64,000 nucleotides of DNA from Polyangium mundeleinium (GTDB lineage: Bacteria; Myxococcota_A; Polyangia; Polyangiales; Polyangiaceae): NCBI RefSeq assembly GCF_028369105.1, contig NZ_JAQNDO010000001.1, positions 4,122,501 through 4,186,500 on the forward strand. Reading direction: 5' to 3'. The position numbers and the translations under genes are program-made. Of the stretch, positions 62,738-64,000 are shown piece after piece. The number at the start of each line of letters is the position of its first letter. The first letter of the stretch is position 1. The notes under the pieces are model-generated. The model was not told where the DNA came from, ran no database searches, and was given only the letters and a program-made list of their open reading frames with translations.

Positions 62738-63517
62738 ATGTATCTCGATTTGCTCAGCGCTGGGAACAACGGGTTCGAGACCGCGATCAATCGCTCCTTT
62801 CCGCGATTCCGGAGCAGCCGGCTGAGCGCCGTCGTCACGGCCCTCCAGAGGGTCCAGGCGAGCCCGATTCAGCTCAACATGGCCAACCTGATGCATGCGC
62901 TCCACACCTGGCGCACGCAGGATCCGAACGAATGGGCGAACCGTGGCGGGACGAACGGCGTCGCCTATCGCCTCTGGATGGAGACCAAGCAGCGGCTCCG
63001 CAACGCCACCGGGTACCTGCCTTATCCCAACGACCCGCTCCTCCCCGGCGGCTGCCCGGGGACGACGCTCCTCGGCACCTACGTACCTCCCGCACCCGAG
63101 GGCGTCGGGGAGATCTGCCACGGCTTCACCTATCGCTGGCTCGTCGCGCGGGGCAAGCTCCCGGAGACGCGCCCGGCCCAGGGCGCGGGCTGGAACGGGG
63201 TGGTCATGGCCCCCGTCCTCTTTCCGAACGGCGTCAATACGTACGCGGCCGCCAGGGCCGGCGGCGTCCTCCAGGTCCAGGCCGGGGATCTCGTCGGATT
63301 CTACGATCCCAATACGCTGCTGCTCCAGCACACGGTCATCGTGGAGGCGCAGAACCTCTGGTTTGGCGCGAACAACGCCGGCACGTTCCAGCAACCGATC
63401 GGGCGCACCCAGGTCAACCTGAACGCCGTGCCCATGGGTTACGCGTGGATCGATGGAGGCAATCAGTGGCAGACGCCACTGGGGACCTGCGACGTCGTGT
63501 ATCGCCGCTTCCCCTGA
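62738..63517 (+). CDS. Predicted Cys/His hydrolase-like protein
   Basis: A 259-residue protein that I cannot assign to a named family. Two regions look catalytic: Cys127 at the start of a helix (GEICHGFTYRWLVARGKL), and GDLVGFYD followed by LLLQHTVIVEA with His198 and a downstream polar residue in WFGANNAG. This order of Cys, then GD-strand, then His is that of the papain-like/NlpC/P60 fold. The N-terminal 90 residues are helical (LMHALHTWRTQDPNEWANRG). No signal peptide, so if it is a toxin or effector it leaves by another route; no immunity gene is visible next to it. A repeat block begins 36 bases downstream. Confidence 0.55.
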   Translation: MYLDLLSAGNNGFETAINRSFPRFRSSRLSAVVTALQRVQASPIQLNMANLMHALHTWRTQDPNEWANRGGTNGVAYRLWMETKQRLRNATGYLPYPNDPLLPGGCPGTTLLGTYVPPAPEGVGEICHGFTYRWLVARGKLPETRPAQGAGWNGVVMAPVLFPNGVNTYAAARAGGVLQVQAGDLVGFYDPNTLLLQHTVIVEAQNLWFGANNAGTFQQPIGRTQVNLNAVPMGYAWIDGGNQWQTPLGTCDVVYRRFP

Positions 63518-64000
63518 CGCGAGGCCCGGTCGGAAGAGGCGACGTCGAGCCTCCGGAGACACGAGGTCATGCCTTGGAGGGACGACGTCGCGTCTCGGAG
63601 ACACGAGGTCGTGCCTTGGAGGGACGACGACGTGTCTTGGGAGCGTGCGACCGAGCCTCCGGAGACACGAGGCCATGCTTTGGAGGGACGACGACGTGTC
63701 TTGGGAGCGTGCGACCGAGCCTCCGGAGACACGAGGGCGTGCCTTGGAGGGACGACGTCGAGTCTCGGAGACACGGGGTCATGCCTTGGAGGGACGACGA
63801 CGTGTCTTGGGAGCGTGCGACCGAGCCTCCGGAGACACGAGGTCATGCCTTGGAGGGACGACGTCGTGTCTCGGAGACACGAGGTCATGCCTTGGAGGGA
63901 CGACGACGTGTCTTGGGAGAGTGCGACCGAGCCTCCGGAGACACGACGTCGTGCCTTGGAGAAACGAGCGCGAAGGAAGGCGCGGCGGGCTCGCTGCGCA
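63518..64000. repeat. Interspersed 33-bp repeat with alternating 9- and 31-bp spacers
   Basis: Eight copies of a 33-base core (starting CGGAGACACGAGG) begin at 63554, 63596, 63660, 63724, 63766, 63830, 63872 and 63936. Distances are 42, 64, 64, 42, 64, 42 and 64 bases, so the spacers are of two fixed kinds, 9 and 31 bases, each well conserved. The short junction in copy 7 is a palindrome (TCGTGTCTC G GAGACACGA). Because 64 is not a multiple of three, reading frame shifts between copies; open frames across the block on the minus strand are not likely to be genes. The copy at 63936 is partly degraded at its 3' end and no gene follows up to 64000. Confidence 0.85.

Noticed and set aside
63554-63970. 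CRISPR array
   Set aside because: Spacers are conserved and of two fixed types, and no cas gene is near.

Overview
The window is 64 kb of GC-rich DNA with tightly packed genes, most likely from a myxobacterium of the Sorangium/Polyangium type (Polyangiales). The signs are very high GC, many lipoproteins with long Gly/Ser linkers after the lipobox cysteine, a MYXO-CTERM sorting signal, a giant Ser/Thr kinase fused to an ATPase and sensor domains, and many orphan signalling proteins. I see no tRNA, rRNA, insertion sequence or CRISPR array.

Layout. 0-7.4 kb: a lipoprotein start cut by the window edge, an ATP-grasp enzyme, a giant kinase-ATPase-GAF-STAS protein and a SnoaL-like protein. 7.4-12 kb is a decayed accessory stretch: a possible P450 remnant, a lipoprotein, a 43-bp tandem repeat block, a protein with a histone H1-like tail, and a P450 truncated before its heme-binding region. 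12.4-20.2 kb, plus strand: two beta-propeller lipoproteins, an FG-GAP protein, a di-heme cytochrome, a PLP decarboxylase and two small exported proteins. 20.3-28.4 kb, minus strand: a chemosensory operon (REC-STAS, Hpt-REC, CheW, CheR-TPR, CheW, MCP, CheA-REC) with no CheB. 28.7-43.8 kb: lipase, small membrane protein, aquaporin, two related hybrid sensor kinases flanking a class IV aminotransferase, a frameshifted NhaA, another beta-propeller lipoprotein, and a carotenoid oxygenase divergent from a MarR regulator with two matching operators. 43.9-52.5 kb: a MYXO-CTERM protein, a cupin with a doubtful 3' end, a gene fragment, a translationally coupled radical SAM/aminotransferase pair, several envelope proteins and a PAS-PAS-STAS protein. 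52.7-63.5 kb: a ferritin-like lipoprotein, RsmG, a cupin, a five-gene GTPase signalling operon, a MuiA-like lipoprotein, a DinB protein and a predicted Cys/His hydrolase. The window ends in a second tandem repeat block.

How the genes fit together. The chemosensory genes overlap mostly by ATGA junctions and should form one array whose output goes through REC, Hpt and STAS domains rather than a flagellar CheY. The best candidate for an undescribed system is the operon at 55286-59977. It encodes a coiled-coil protein, a membrane protein with a cytoplasmic region that may be roadblock/longin-like plus periplasmic BON and OmpA domains, a Ras-like GTPase, a histidine kinase and a two-receiver response regulator. 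A GTPase switch, an envelope anchor and a phosphorelay are thus encoded together.

Starts were chosen by ribosome-binding sites, signal peptides and overlaps. Family names rest on motifs read by eye; no database search was possible.
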